A stretch of DNA of 64,000 nucleotides from Halomonas sp. I5-271120 (GTDB taxonomy: Bacteria; Pseudomonadota; Gammaproteobacteria; Pseudomonadales; Halomonadaceae). Positions 32,276-42,657 of the stretch are shown here, in pieces; within the stretch, counting starts at the first letter, position 1; each line of letters opens with the position of its first letter. Under the pieces are notes generated by a model. The model was given only the letters and a program-made list of their open reading frames with translations. It was not told the origin of the DNA and did no database searches. A program made the translations under genes and the position numbers. Location: NCBI RefSeq assembly GCF_030553075.1, contig NZ_CP130702.1, positions 165,492 to 229,491 of the forward strand, given 5' to 3'.

Positions 32276-34165
32276 ATGTCACCGATATGGAGGCTTCACT
32301 TGCCGTCCCTTACCCGCAGCGCCCTGCCCTGGATGCTGGCGTTGGCAAGCAGCTGGTCAGTCGCCACCCAGGCACAAGAGCCACTCCCCGTCGATCAGGC
32401 TTTCCAGATCTCTGTAGACGAGGCGCCTGCCGGCACCATCAGCGTGGGTTGGCAGATTGAAGGCGGGCACTATCTCTATGCCGATACGATCCACGTCACA
32501 GCTCCTGGCGGTCAGGAGCTTGAGCCTATGTCGCCGGTACCAGTCTCCGTCCAGGTGGGAGACTCGTTCTTCGGGACCTCCGACACATACCCCGAGGATG
32601 TCACCTTTCGCTTTGATCCCGCTGGCGCAGAAGAGCTCGACATTGCTTGGCAAGGCTGTGCGGGGGATCTGATCTGCTACTCCCCCCAGAGCGCCACCTT
32701 GGACGTGACCACCATGACGTTGTCGGGAGAGCACTCCTCAAAGGGGGCGCCAGACGCCTCGCTGTTCTCCGATAGTGGTGAGGGGGCAACATCTACTGGT
32801 GAGTTATCACCTATTGGGCCAAGCCTGAAAGCTGGCGAAGAGGGCCGAAGCAATGCTACCGGCCAAAGTGGTGATCAGGCCTTCTCGCAGTACCTCTTGG
32901 ACAGCAGCGCCGCCTACGCCTTGCTGGTGTTTTTCGGCATGGGCCTGTTGCTCACCTTCACGCCATGTGTCCTGCCGATGCTACCGATCATCTCGAGTAT
33001 CGTCGTTGGGGCTGGTGGCGGCATTAAGCGTGGTGCGGTCCTCTCGGCGTCCTATGTCCTGCCGATGGCGCTGACCTATGCCCTGGTCGGTGCCTTAGCG
33101 GCGATCGCTGGTGCGAACCTCCAGGCTATGCTGCAAACGCCATGGGTCTTGGCGGGGTTCTCCGCGATCTTCGTTGCACTGGCACTGGCCATGTTCGGTC
33201 TCTACGAACTGCAGTTGCCGGCGATGATCCGTCAGCGCCTCGATCACATCAGTGGACGACAGCAGGGCGGGACGATCCCGGGTGCGGCCGGCATGGGGGT
33301 GTTATCAGCCTTGCTGGTGGGCCCATGCATGACCGCGCCGTTGGCCGGTGCCCTGCTATATATCACCGAGACCGGTGATGTCGCCCTCGGCGGGATGGCT
33401 TTGCTGGCGCTTGGCCTCGGCATGGGCGTGCCGGTGATGATTGTCGGCACCTTGGGAAGCGCGGCTCTACCGAAGCCCGGCGCATGGATGGACCGTGTGA
33501 AGGCGGTATTCGGCTTCGTCCTGTTGGGCATGGCGGTGTGGTTCCTCTCCCGCGTGCTGCCTGATCGCGTCATCCTGGGCATGACAGGTGCCCTGCTTTT
33601 CGCGGCAGCCTTGAGCCTGTGGTTGCTGCTCGAGCTTCGCCCGGTCTTCTTGGTAGGGGTGCGGACGCTTGGTGTGGTACTCGGCATCTGGGGGAGCGCG
33701 ATGGTACTGGGGTCCACAATAGGCGCCACTTACCCGTTGCGCCCCTTCGAGGCTCCTGTATTGTCGACGGCAGGCGCGACAGCAACACAGCCGCAGCATT
33801 CGAGCTTTCTTGAAGTCGCTTCCCTGGAGGAGCTGAACCAGGAGCTTTCAGAGGCTCATGAGAATGGCCAATGGACGGTGGTCGATGTCTCCGCGGAATG
33901 GTGTGTCCTGTGCCAACGTATCGAACAAGAGGTCCTTCCGAGCCCGGCTGTGGTGGCGGCCCTAGAGGGTTTCAACCTCGTGAGAGCCGATGTCACTGAG
34001 ACCTCGGCACAGACGGCAGCGCTGACCAAGGCATTTGGTATCATGGGTCCTCCCACGCTGATGCTGATCAACCCCGATGGCCAGGAGCGGCGGATCTTGA
34101 GATTGGTCGGTAAGTTTGAAGCCGAAGACGTGCTGGATATACTTCGCCAGGTGTCGGCAGGATGA
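32276..34165 (+). CDS. dsbD: Thiol:disulfide interchange protein DsbD
   Basis: 629 residues, complete. After a signal peptide (to about residue 34) comes the periplasmic N-domain with the Cys pair C128/C134 (GCAGDLICY), then an eight-helix membrane domain with one Cys in TFTPCVLPM and one in GPCMTAPLAG, and a C-terminal thioredoxin domain with EWCVLC. It carries electrons from cytosolic thioredoxin to periplasmic partners such as DsbC. The start is uncertain: ATG 32276 has no ribosome site, while TTG 32300 has TGGAGG six bases upstream. The HTH gene follows after about 120 bases. Confidence 0.9.
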   Translation: MSPIWRLHLPSLTRSALPWMLALASSWSVATQAQEPLPVDQAFQISVDEAPAGTISVGWQIEGGHYLYADTIHVTAPGGQELEPMSPVPVSVQVGDSFFGTSDTYPEDVTFRFDPAGAEELDIAWQGCAGDLICYSPQSATLDVTTMTLSGEHSSKGAPDASLFSDSGEGATSTGELSPIGPSLKAGEEGRSNATGQSGDQAFSQYLLDSSAAYALLVFFGMGLLLTFTPCVLPMLPIISSIVVGAGGGIKRGAVLSASYVLPMALTYALVGALAAIAGANLQAMLQTPWVLAGFSAIFVALALAMFGLYELQLPAMIRQRLDHISGRQQGGTIPGAAGMGVLSALLVGPCMTAPLAGALLYITETGDVALGGMALLALGLGMGVPVMIVGTLGSAALPKPGAWMDRVKAVFGFVLLGMAVWFLSRVLPDRVILGMTGALLFAAALSLWLLLELRPVFLVGVRTLGVVLGIWGSAMVLGSTIGATYPLRPFEAPVLSTAGATATQPQHSSFLEVASLEELNQELSEAHENGQWTVVDVSAEWCVLCQRIEQEVLPSPAVVAALEGFNLVRADVTETSAQTAALTKAFGIMGPPTLMLINPDGQERRILRLVGKFEAEDVLDILRQVSAG

Positions 34166-34286
34166 GGATTGGAGCGTTGAGGCTCTAAGGCCCCATAGAA
34201 GTCCCCGTCTGCCTTCAACATCGAGGAACGCAGCCGGCATCATGCCTCACTTCCACCAGAACACTTCCCCGCATGAAAGGCTCACC

Positions 34287-34688
34287 ATGCCACGGATCAA
34301 GCGAAACGACTTCACGGATACTCAGTTGCGTGAAGCGTATGAGCAGGCAGGCAACCTATCCGATATGGCAAAGTCCTTGGGGATCTCCTATCCCACTGCC
34401 TGGGACTGGGCAAGGGAGATCGGTATCAAGACGAAGCGTCGTGGCTACACAGCCCCGCCTGTCCCCATCAGTGGTGCTCAATGTCGGTATGCCCGTGAAT
34501 ATCTGGAGATGACCCGCGATGACTTCTGCGAGGCCTGCGGTTCCGGCAAGACGGCTATCCGGAAATTCGAGTTGGGACAATCAACTCCCCGTCGGAGTAC
34601 GCTGGAAAAGATCATGACCCTATTCCAGCGATACGGGATTGTCTTTGCACCGGACGGCACCTTCCAGGAAGGCCCCTCGGAATATTAG
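34287..34688 (+). CDS. Protein with two helix-turn-helix domains (133 aa)
   Basis: ATG 34287 follows GAAAGG. The N-terminal half has a helix-turn-helix (LREAYEQAGNLSDMAKSLGIS then TAWDWAREIGI) and the C-terminal half a Cro/Xre-like helix-turn-helix (ARE-YLEMTRDDFCEACG then STPRRSTLEKIMTLFQRYGIVF). It probably binds DNA. Its target is not evident; dsbD upstream and the CoiA-like gene downstream are candidates by position only. Confidence 0.6.
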   Translation: MPRIKRNDFTDTQLREAYEQAGNLSDMAKSLGISYPTAWDWAREIGIKTKRRGYTAPPVPISGAQCRYAREYLEMTRDDFCEACGSGKTAIRKFELGQSTPRRSTLEKIMTLFQRYGIVFAPDGTFQEGPSEY

Positions 34689-34716
34689 GAGGTGTTTCGG
34701 CCAGCCGGCTGCCTTG

Positions 34717-36822
34717 CTAGAAGCCCAGGCGCCCGTGATCGCTCGACAGGTCATCGGCCAGTGCTGCACAGAATCCCCGAACGGCATCCAGTTGTGGCCA
34801 GGTATCTCCGTTGGTATAGATGCTTTCGCCGGTTGCTGGCGCAGAGGCCAACAGATCCAACGCCTTGTCCAGCTCGGTGATCGTCTCCCGGGTCAAGGCC
34901 GACTCTGGTAGCGGTTCCCCCCGGCAGGTCATCTGGTACCACTCCTGGATCCGCTTGACGAGAGATTCAAACTCGCTACTCCAGCTCTTCATCTGTACAT
35001 ACAGCGCCGCATACCCTTTGATTTGCGCACCGGGCTGGCGGGTTTCCTCAACGCGGACCTTCAGGGCTGCTTGTAATGCTTCCATCAGCTCGGCCTTCTC
35101 CATACTGCGAAGATCGCCCTCGGTCGATGCCAGTAGGCTGTCTAGTACAGCGATCTTTAAGCAATCCGGGTGGACCGTGAACGCCCATTCGTAGGGGTAG
35201 GCCCTCGCCACGGCACGCCATTGTCCGTCGATCCACTCCGGCCTGGCCTGAGCCAGCGTCGGGTATTTCGATGAGATCACTTTTGCGGGCAGCCATCGTG
35301 CCGGTAGAGGCGTGTCGCTGTCTTCGCGAGCAGACTGGATCAGCTCGAGCCGTTCGAGGACTTGTTGGCGTATGGCCTCCCCCTTGCTGGTCAGTGCAGC
35401 GAGCTTGGCCAACTCGCGTTTCAGGTTGCTGTCCCGGTATCTCGCTTCCTGCTTACGCTCGTCATCCCTTATCTGCTCGGCGACCTGCGCTTGCTTTCGA
35501 TCTTGCGCGAGCTGGGCAGCTCTTATCTCGGCTAGGCGTGCTTCTCTGAGCCTCTCTTCCTCGGCTTTCCGACCCTTTGCTGCGGCCCGCTCTTGTTGCT
35601 GGCGCTCGTATTTGAACCGATGCATGTCTGTCGCAACGCTTGCCGGGTAGCAATACCAATGGTCATGGCGTGGCCTGTGGCCGGTCAGGAAAGCCGTGAG
35701 TTCGCGGCGTGACCAGTTGCTCTGGAATCGCCCATTGATCAGGGGAGACACGTCGACCATGCAGAATGACTCATCGAGGTCGAATAATTGGTTCAACCGA
35801 TACGGACGCCGCTGCTCAGGGTTGTGTAGATGCCAAGCGATGATGAAGTGCTCCTGCTGGCCCTGAGGATCCGTGCGGGTTGCCCATACCATCCAGTCCT
35901 CGTTGGCTGCGTGTATCGATAGCCCGGCGCCAAACCCCTTGGGCAGCCTCACTTGAGGCTGTCCGTATGGCTGCCTTGGCTCAGGCAACTGGATTGGTGC
36001 ACCTTCCATCAGGCACTGGTTGAGCGCCCGGAAGAGGTGGTTAAGTCGCTGCTTAAATGCGTCCTTTCGTTGCTGGCGCTTGGCCGCTTCCCGTTGCTTT
36101 GCCTCTCGAGCACGCGCTTGTGCCTGGCGTACCCTTTCCTCCATTGCCTCGCGTTGGCTGTCTTCACGGCGATGGAACAGCCAGTGCCCGAGGGATGGAT
36201 CTGCCAGTGCCTTGCCAATTTCCTGGGGCGAAGCCATGCGGTTGATGCCGGACAAGTCGATCTCGATGGCAGATACGCCCAGCCGTCGAATCTCGGCCCG
36301 CTTTTCCTCGTCCACTTCATGGGTGACACGGATCTCGATATACAACTCAGTGCCGGCCAGCACACCGATAAGATCCGGTCGAATGACGCCTCTGGCTTCT
36401 TCCACCATCACCGTATCGAGCCGGGCGACCTGGCCTTTCTCGACTAGGGTGGCGATTTCTGATCGGCCTTCGTGCAGCGCCTGCTCGGAGAAATCGCTGC
36501 CGACGCGAAGGGTTAATTCTGGCAGTACGGTTTGCTGCTTTTCGGCGATCAACTCCTTGGCCTTCAAGTGCAGCCCGGTCTCGGCCGCTCCGGCACAGTC
36601 ACTCTGCGCAGCGTGAGAGAAGTAGTGGCGTTTTTTGGTGCCGAGGTTAGCGATCAAGGCGTGCTGGCAGGCTGGGCAGATACATTGGCAGGCCAGGCCA
36701 CGTTTGCCGGGCTGAATCTCACTAATGTGTACGAGCACATTGTCCCGAAGACCATACGGAACCTTGAGCTCGGAGGAAGTCGTGGCATTACAGGAAGGTG
36801 TGTGCATCCAGAGACCGTCCAT
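34717..36822 (-). CDS. CoiA-like protein with PD-(D/E)XK motif (701 aa)
   Basis: The N-terminal 220 residues fit the competence protein CoiA family: a Cys/His zinc motif (CICPACQ ... HYFSH ... C), then a nuclease-like core with RPDLIG near residue 148 and ELYIEIRVTH near 158. A long charged coiled coil follows (about 220-270 and 420-490), then unassigned regions to the end. CoiA-like proteins act on DNA during uptake or recombination. The length is about twice that of Firmicute CoiA. The start at 36822 lacks a clear ribosome site; ATG 36807 is an alternative. Confidence 0.65.
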   Translation of the reverse strand: MDGLWMHTPSCNATTSSELKVPYGLRDNVLVHISEIQPGKRGLACQCICPACQHALIANLGTKKRHYFSHAAQSDCAGAAETGLHLKAKELIAEKQQTVLPELTLRVGSDFSEQALHEGRSEIATLVEKGQVARLDTVMVEEARGVIRPDLIGVLAGTELYIEIRVTHEVDEEKRAEIRRLGVSAIEIDLSGINRMASPQEIGKALADPSLGHWLFHRREDSQREAMEERVRQAQARAREAKQREAAKRQQRKDAFKQRLNHLFRALNQCLMEGAPIQLPEPRQPYGQPQVRLPKGFGAGLSIHAANEDWMVWATRTDPQGQQEHFIIAWHLHNPEQRRPYRLNQLFDLDESFCMVDVSPLINGRFQSNWSRRELTAFLTGHRPRHDHWYCYPASVATDMHRFKYERQQQERAAAKGRKAEEERLREARLAEIRAAQLAQDRKQAQVAEQIRDDERKQEARYRDSNLKRELAKLAALTSKGEAIRQQVLERLELIQSAREDSDTPLPARWLPAKVISSKYPTLAQARPEWIDGQWRAVARAYPYEWAFTVHPDCLKIAVLDSLLASTEGDLRSMEKAELMEALQAALKVRVEETRQPGAQIKGYAALYVQMKSWSSEFESLVKRIQEWYQMTCRGEPLPESALTRETITELDKALDLLASAPATGESIYTNGDTWPQLDAVRGFCAALADDLSSDHGRLGF

Positions 36823-36913
36823 GCAGGATTATGTTGCGTCAGGCATCTTCCGGGTAACAGCAGAGCTTCTGCGGAGGGCAGATTCCGGTTCTGCCCACCT
36901 TTAGGGTTGATCG

Positions 36914-36921
36914 GGATTTAG
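36914..36921. other. Target-site duplication, left
   Basis: GGATTTAG, repeated exactly at 40047-40054 on the other side of the ISL3-family element. Eight bases is the usual duplication length for this family. Confidence 0.9.
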
Positions 36922-37157
36922 GGGTATCCGGAATATCTGGTTGATCTCTGGGTATCATGGGGAGGTAACAACTCCCCACTTCATCGGATTCCTTGGTTGA
37001 TATGTCACTCAGGCCATTAAGGTACCTACAAAGCCTGGAACGTGTATGGACAATGACACTTACATGGCTTGGAGAGAGGGCGAGGCCAAGCTGAATGCAG
37101 AGCAACTCCCTCGCCCGTACCAAAACCGACTATTTCGGCCCAGCCCGCTCAATCAGC

Positions 37158-38114
<957 letters not shown>

Positions 38115-38294
38115 ACTGTAATACTCCGAGTTGATAAAAATTATGGTCAGCAAGACCAATGAAAGTGGTGGCGATTGATGGCGAAGCCCTGCTAACAGCT
38201 CCGGTTCCGCAAGAACTTCAGGGGCGCGGATATTAAATCACTGCCAAAGTTCGCCTCTTACAGCTAGGGTACCCACGCTGTAGCTCGTGATGTT

Positions 38295-38564
38295 CTACTT
38301 GAGGTAGGACTTGATGACCTGCAGCACCGCTTCCAAGTCTTGTTGCCGCTGCTCCAACTCGGGTTCCCTGACGACGTGATCAGTCAAGTGCCCCTCAATG
38401 ATGGCTGCCATCAGTCCATTCACCGCCCCACGAATCGCGGCGATCTGTTGCAGCACGGCCGTGCAGTCGCCCTCCTCGTCAAGCTGCCTTTCCAGTGCGG
38501 CCGTCTGCCCCTGAATGCGCCGAACGCGGGTTAATAGCTTCGCTTTGTCTTTGATCGTGTGCAT
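38295..38564 (-). CDS. dmeR: RcnR/CsoR-family metal repressor DmeR
   Basis: 89 residues, all-helical. The metal ligands of the RcnR/DmeR type are in place: His2, Cys34, His59 and His63. The pattern LLTRVRRIQGQ near residue 11 and RGAVNGLM near 46 are family hallmarks. It releases DNA on binding Ni or Co. Two sites of the form TACT-G-rich-AGTA lie just upstream of its start (38595-38630), so it represses itself and dmeF. Confidence 0.85.
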   Translation of the reverse strand: MHTIKDKAKLLTRVRRIQGQTAALERQLDEEGDCTAVLQQIAAIRGAVNGLMAAIIEGHLTDHVVREPELEQRQQDLEAVLQVIKSYLK

Positions 38565-38594
38565 GCAGTCGTCTCTTTAGTGGCCCAAAAACTA

Positions 38595-38630
38595 TACTGG
38601 AGGGTAGTATATAAATACTAGGGGGTAGTA
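38595..38630 (-). promoter_or_regulatory. Two RcnR/DmeR-type operators
   Basis: TACTGGAGGGTAGTA (38595-38609) and TACTAGGGGGTAGTA (38616-38630) both fit the known RcnR site TACT-G-tract-AGTA. They lie 31 bases before the dmeR start and probably cover its promoter. Confidence 0.8.
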
Positions 38631-38704
38631 TGCTTGTTTGCAAGAGAGGAGAGGTAGGTGAAGCTCACCAACGTGACACTCGCCAGCCGTAAGGAGCACG
38701 CCGC

Positions 38705-39988
38705 ATGACCGAAATGCCCGACAACATCCTGCACCTGCCTGAGTACCAGGTGCTGGGCTGCAAATCCACCGACGACGAAATGCACTTCCAGGTGGACGCG
38801 CCCGATCCCATCGCCTGCGAGGAATGCGGCGTGCAGGGTGAGTTCGTGCGGTTCGGCAAGCGTGATGTTCCCTATCGTGATCTGCCCATCCACGGCAAGC
38901 GGGTCACCCTCTGGGTGGTCCGCCGCCGGTACACCTGCCGGGCCTGCAAGACCACCTTCAGGCCCCAGCTACCGGAGATGGTGGACGGCTTCCGCATGAC
39001 GCTGCGGCTGCATGAATACGTGGAGAAGGAATCCTTCAACCACCCCTACACCTTTGTGGCGGCACAGACCGGCTTGGACGAGAAGACGGTACGTGACATC
39101 TTCAACGCCCGCGCCGAGTTTCTGGGGCGCTGGCACCGCTTCGAGACGCCCCGCATTCTGGGCATCGACGAGCTGTACCTGAACAAGCGCTACCGCTGCA
39201 TCCTGACCAACATCGAGGAGCGAACCCTGCTCGACCTGCTGGCCACCCGCCGTCAGGACGTGGTGACCAACTACCTGATGAAGCTGAAAGACCGGCAGAA
39301 GGTCGAGATCGTCAGCATGGACATGTGGAACCCCTACCGGGCAGCGGTCAAGGCGGTGCTGCCACAGGCCCGTATCGTGGTCGATAAGTTCCATGTGGTG
39401 CGCATGGCCAACGATGCCTTGGAGAAGGTGCGCAAGGGCCTCAGAAAGGAGCTGAAACCCTCCCAGAGCCGAACCCTCAAAGGAGACCGGAAAATCCTGC
39501 TGAAACGCGCTCACGAAGTCTCAGACCGGGAGCGACTCATCATGGAGACCTGGACAGGCGCATTCCCGCAACTGCTGGCCGCCTACGAGCACAAGGAACG
39601 CTTCTACGGCATCTGGAACGCCACCACCCGGCCACAGGCAGAAGCCGCCCTGGATGACTGGATAGCCACCATTCCAAAGGGCCAGAAGGAAGTCTGGAGC
39701 GATCTGGTCAGGGCAGTGGGCAACTGGCGCGAAGAGATCATGACCTACTTCGAGACGGACATGCCCGTCACCAACGCTTACACGGAGTCCATCAACCGAC
39801 TGGCCAAGGACAAGAACCGTGAAGGGCGTGGTTACTCGTTCGAGGTGATGCGGGCACGAATGCTCTACACCACGAAGCACAAGAAGAAGGCCCCGACTGC
39901 GAAGGTCTCTCCGTTCTACACCATCGGTTACGGACTGCCGGACTTCGCAGAGGAACTCAACTACGGGGTCAATCTATCAACCATCTGA
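38705..39988 (+). CDS. ISL3-family transposase (427 aa)
   Basis: N-terminal zinc finger (CEECG ... CRAC), a helix-turn-helix, then the DDE catalytic core: ILGIDELYL (first Asp), VSMDMWNPYRAA (second Asp) and the final Glu in NAYTESINRLAKDKNREGRGYSF. The size and the last motif are typical of ISL3. ATG 38705 follows TAAGGAG. It appears intact and could still move the 3.1-kb element. Confidence 0.93.
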   Translation: MTEMPDNILHLPEYQVLGCKSTDDEMHFQVDAPDPIACEECGVQGEFVRFGKRDVPYRDLPIHGKRVTLWVVRRRYTCRACKTTFRPQLPEMVDGFRMTLRLHEYVEKESFNHPYTFVAAQTGLDEKTVRDIFNARAEFLGRWHRFETPRILGIDELYLNKRYRCILTNIEERTLLDLLATRRQDVVTNYLMKLKDRQKVEIVSMDMWNPYRAAVKAVLPQARIVVDKFHVVRMANDALEKVRKGLRKELKPSQSRTLKGDRKILLKRAHEVSDRERLIMETWTGAFPQLLAAYEHKERFYGIWNATTRPQAEAALDDWIATIPKGQKEVWSDLVRAVGNWREEIMTYFETDMPVTNAYTESINRLAKDKNREGRGYSFEVMRARMLYTTKHKKKAPTAKVSPFYTIGYGLPDFAEELNYGVNLSTI

Positions 39989-40046
39989 GGGTGGTATCAG
40001 GTTGGTGGGGTGAAGGTGCCCCATCAACCATTAAATCCGTATACCC

Positions 40047-40054
40047 GGATTTAG
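40047..40054. other. Target-site duplication, right
   Basis: GGATTTAG, identical to 36914-36921. It overlaps the stop codon of the minus-strand lipoprotein gene. Confidence 0.9.
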
Positions 40055-40938
40055 TTGACCGCGGTCAGCCCGGCCTCGGTCACGGAAAACGCCTGTTCCG
40101 TTTCGATAGATGGACAGCAGTTTGGGTCATCGATCGCATGGGTATGACCAACGGCCCTCACGATCCCATCGCCAAGTTCAATTTCTGTGACGCTGCCGGC
40201 TAACGCATTCTCGCCCACCACACGCATATCAGAGCCGGTTCCAGTGTGAACCACCAGGAACTGCCCATAGCGGTTCGAACCGTGCATGCCTTCCAGTGTA
40301 AAAACAGTGGCCGTTTCAAGGATGCCATCGCCATCCACATCGCCTATCGCAGACATGCGGGCATCTCGGTACTCATCCGCTTCATACTGGCGCTCCAACC
40401 CAGCGATGTACTGATCAACGGGCGCCCCACCCTCTGATCCGCTTTCATTGCTAGACGGCATTGAAGCCTGCCCGAAATCCAGCGGAGTTTCTTGTTGTGT
40501 GCCTTCGCCTACTTGTCGCTTGACGATAGCCTCAAAAGCAGACTCGATATCGTGACCGGAAATGATGAATTGGCCATACTCGAAGTTCCGATCCCACGGC
40601 TGCGCTTCCCCCAAAAACCAGCTGGCAATCCAGCCAGGGCGATCCTTCTCATTGATATCAATCAGCCAGTTGAGATAGCCGACCATCTCATCGTAGCCGG
40701 CCTCGCCAATGTTGGCAGTGATCTCATCTTCGTTATCTTCGACCTCATCAAGAAAGTGAGATGCAATCTCAATATTTGTATCGACCCTCATCTCTACGCA
40801 GTCATTAGTGAACTGTCCAAAACAGGTTTGCCGATACTCACGCACCATGTTATTGACCTGAAAATCACCGATCATGTCACAGCCAGCCATCAGCCCCGCC
40901 AGTGCACAGACTGCTGAAGAAGGAAACACATTCGTCAC
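40051..40938 (-). CDS. Lipoprotein with DxDGDG-like metal loop (295 aa)
   Basis: A lipobox LAGLMAGCD near residue 20 indicates export and lipid attachment. The mature part is acidic. A calcium-loop-like IGDVDGDGILETATVF near residue 200 is followed by beta strands, as in FG-GAP-type repeats. The last codons lie at the ISL3 insertion point but are intact. No enzyme motif was recognised; probably an envelope protein. Confidence 0.6.
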   Translation of the reverse strand: MTNVFPSSAVCALAGLMAGCDMIGDFQVNNMVREYRQTCFGQFTNDCVEMRVDTNIEIASHFLDEVEDNEDEITANIGEAGYDEMVGYLNWLIDINEKDRPGWIASWFLGEAQPWDRNFEYGQFIISGHDIESAFEAIVKRQVGEGTQQETPLDFGQASMPSSNESGSEGGAPVDQYIAGLERQYEADEYRDARMSAIGDVDGDGILETATVFTLEGMHGSNRYGQFLVVHTGTGSDMRVVGENALAGSVTEIELGDGIVRAVGHTHAIDDPNCCPSIETEQAFSVTEAGLTAVN

Positions 40939-40995
40939 TTCACACTCCTTGTATGAGCTATCCAGACGTTCTTATATCACAATGGAAAAAAACCA

Positions 40996-41574
40996 TTAAC
41001 TTAGTAGTTTTTTGGCCCTGTCGAACAAGGAGGCAAGCGTGCTGCGCTCCCGTTCCAGCGTGTCTTCCTCCTGCTCTTGCTTTTCCATATTTCTGAGTAT
41101 CGTCTCATACCCCATTGGGTTACCTAAGAGGTAGTAGAGAGTCTCGTTGAAGGCCTTGAGAACACCTCCCGACACAGTTGCTCCGCGGGTTCTGTTCACG
41201 AATTGGGCGATCGATGCGCTTCGGGACATGCCATTCTCGCAATAGAGTACCAATTCCTTGAGTCCCAGCTCCTCCACCTGGTCCAGAAACTGGAGAACCG
41301 CCTTGGCATCATCGGCCTGGGGATCATGGCGATGCTTGTCACGGAAGTCGGCGACCCGGCCGTAGGTACGTATCAACGAGGCAGTGTATTCGGCATCATC
41401 GAATGACAGCCGCAACATCGCGCCCCAGTCCTCGCTGAGCGTCGGCAGAGGGTGGTCAGGGTCTGAGATGGATATGATGCCGGCTAGCGCGGTACGCGTT
41501 GGGTCGCTGGGTAATTCCTCAAAGGAGGAGATAAGATGAACATGCCTTATCACTTTTCGGTACTCCACAAACAA
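40996..41574 (-). CDS. Protein-tyrosine-phosphatase-like (CX5R) protein (192 aa)
   Basis: The phosphatase loop LYCENGMSRSA (C-x5-R) lies near residue 112 after a beta strand, as in dual-specificity and tyrosine phosphatases. The Asp-containing loop upstream (DDAEYTA or RHDPQADDAK) may supply the general acid. The C-terminal 40 residues are a charged coiled coil. The first in-frame start is a TTG; GTG at 41568 or 41553 may be used instead. Likely substrate: a phosphoprotein or phosphonucleotide; unknown. Confidence 0.6.
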   Translation of the reverse strand: MFVEYRKVIRHVHLISSFEELPSDPTRTALAGIISISDPDHPLPTLSEDWGAMLRLSFDDAEYTASLIRTYGRVADFRDKHRHDPQADDAKAVLQFLDQVEELGLKELVLYCENGMSRSASIAQFVNRTRGATVSGGVLKAFNETLYYLLGNPMGYETILRNMEKQEQEEDTLERERSTLASLFDRAKKLLS

Positions 41575-41577
41575 ATA

Positions 41578-41602
41578 AGGCCCGGCGATTAAGCGCGGGC
41601 CT
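41578..41602 (-). terminator. Rho-independent terminator of the MvaT gene
   Basis: Read on the minus strand, AGGCCCG pairs with CGGGCCT around CGCTTAATCGC, followed by TATTTGTTT. It sits 20 bases after the MvaT stop. Confidence 0.75.
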
Positions 41603-41622
41603 CATGGCTCAGAAAATCGGGC

Positions 41623-41997
41623 TTATTCTACGAAGCCGCCCCAGCCGTTGACGGTCTCTTCACCGTATTGGGCTTTCCATTCTTTGAGCTGCTTGTTGTT
41701 GCCACCGCGAGTTTCGACACGCTCGCCAGTGTGCGGGTTGGTAAAAACCTTCAGGCGACGCTTGTTACGACCTTCGCTCTTCGGCTTCTCTGCTTGGGTT
41801 TCAGCCAGCTCCGGCTTGATGAGCTTCACGGCCTCGTCCGGGCTGATCTCGTGCATCTCCATCAGTTCTTGCACGTCTTTCTGGAAGGACTGAGCGGCCT
41901 GAAGTTTCGGGTCTTGGCGCATCCGCTCCAGCTCAGCCTCCAGCTTTTTCATCTCTTTTTCGCGGTTGATGTAATCTACCAGAATGGAACCGGCCAT
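41623..41997 (-). CDS. MvaT-like H-NS-family silencer (124 aa)
   Basis: The N-terminal half is a charged coiled coil for oligomerisation (INREKEMKKLEAELERMR). The C-terminal DNA-binding domain matches MvaT/MvaU: FTNPHTGERVETRGGNNKQL then KEWKAQYGEETVNGW. These proteins bind AT-rich DNA and silence acquired genes, which fits the mosaic composition of this window. It has its own terminator. Confidence 0.85.
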   Translation of the reverse strand: MAGSILVDYINREKEMKKLEAELERMRQDPKLQAAQSFQKDVQELMEMHEISPDEAVKLIKPELAETQAEKPKSEGRNKRRLKVFTNPHTGERVETRGGNNKQLKEWKAQYGEETVNGWGGFVE

Positions 41998-42164
41998 TAA
42001 TGTATCTCCACTTTACTTACAATGTATAGGATAGCTTACCAAATCGCTATGGAGTAATCATACACAAATAGCAGGAAAGACAAAACAAAGATGTGGTAGA
42101 TAAAAAAGAGGCTGCCTATTGACCTCATAGACAACCTCCTTCCTATCAAGAACAACTCGGGTTG

Positions 42165-42485
42165 TTACTCTGAGGAGCTCTTTTCCTTGTCGATCTTGCG
42201 AGGCCGGCCGCGCTTCTTTGAGGCACCCTCGCTTTGGAGTTCTTCCGGACTGATGCCGTGCTCATCCATAATCTTGCGCACTTCTGCTAAGCGCTCAAGA
42301 TGCTCACGCTGCTCCTTCTCCCGCTCTTCTTCTTCGACCTGCTTTTCTACATGAACCTCTTCGACCAGCTCGGTCAGTTTAACGATGTCGGAGAGAGTCA
42401 GGCGACGCAGTTGCGCACGGATGACGTTCTTGTTCTGGACAAGCTTGGATAAGGTCTCTTTGTCCAGGTTCTTTGATTCGGCCAT
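42165..42485 (-). CDS. Short H-NS-like protein with AT-hook tail (106 aa)
   Basis: The N-terminal oligomerisation region and the linker (KIMDEHGISPEELQ) resemble H-NS. The usual C-terminal domain (the W-x-G-x-G-x-x-P region) is missing and the protein ends soon after KKRGRPRKI, an AT-hook-like motif. It might bind DNA through the hook or poison the MvaT oligomer next door, as truncated H-NS proteins can. ATG 42485 has GGAG seven bases upstream; 42497 is the longer alternative. Confidence 0.65.
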   Translation of the reverse strand: MAESKNLDKETLSKLVQNKNVIRAQLRRLTLSDIVKLTELVEEVHVEKQVEEEEREKEQREHLERLAEVRKIMDEHGISPEELQSEGASKKRGRPRKIDKEKSSSE

Positions 42486-42590
42486 TCGCATCTCCATACC
42501 GGCTTCTCAAGGGTATTGCAGGGCAATTTTCACGGGATATGACCCCTCAATGGTATCCGAGTTCTTTTAGCACTGCCAAATTCACGGCAT

Positions 42591-42618
42591 AAAAAAGGCG
42601 CTCCGCGTGGAGCGCCTT
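42591..42618 (-). terminator. Rho-independent terminator
   Basis: AAGGCGCTCC and GGAGCGCCTT pair perfectly around a 4-base loop; on the minus strand the hairpin is followed by TTTTTT. It ends the gene at 42658. Confidence 0.88.
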
Positions 42619-42657
42619 GGCCAAACTAACACTTAGGCTCTGCAGCGTTTACGAATT

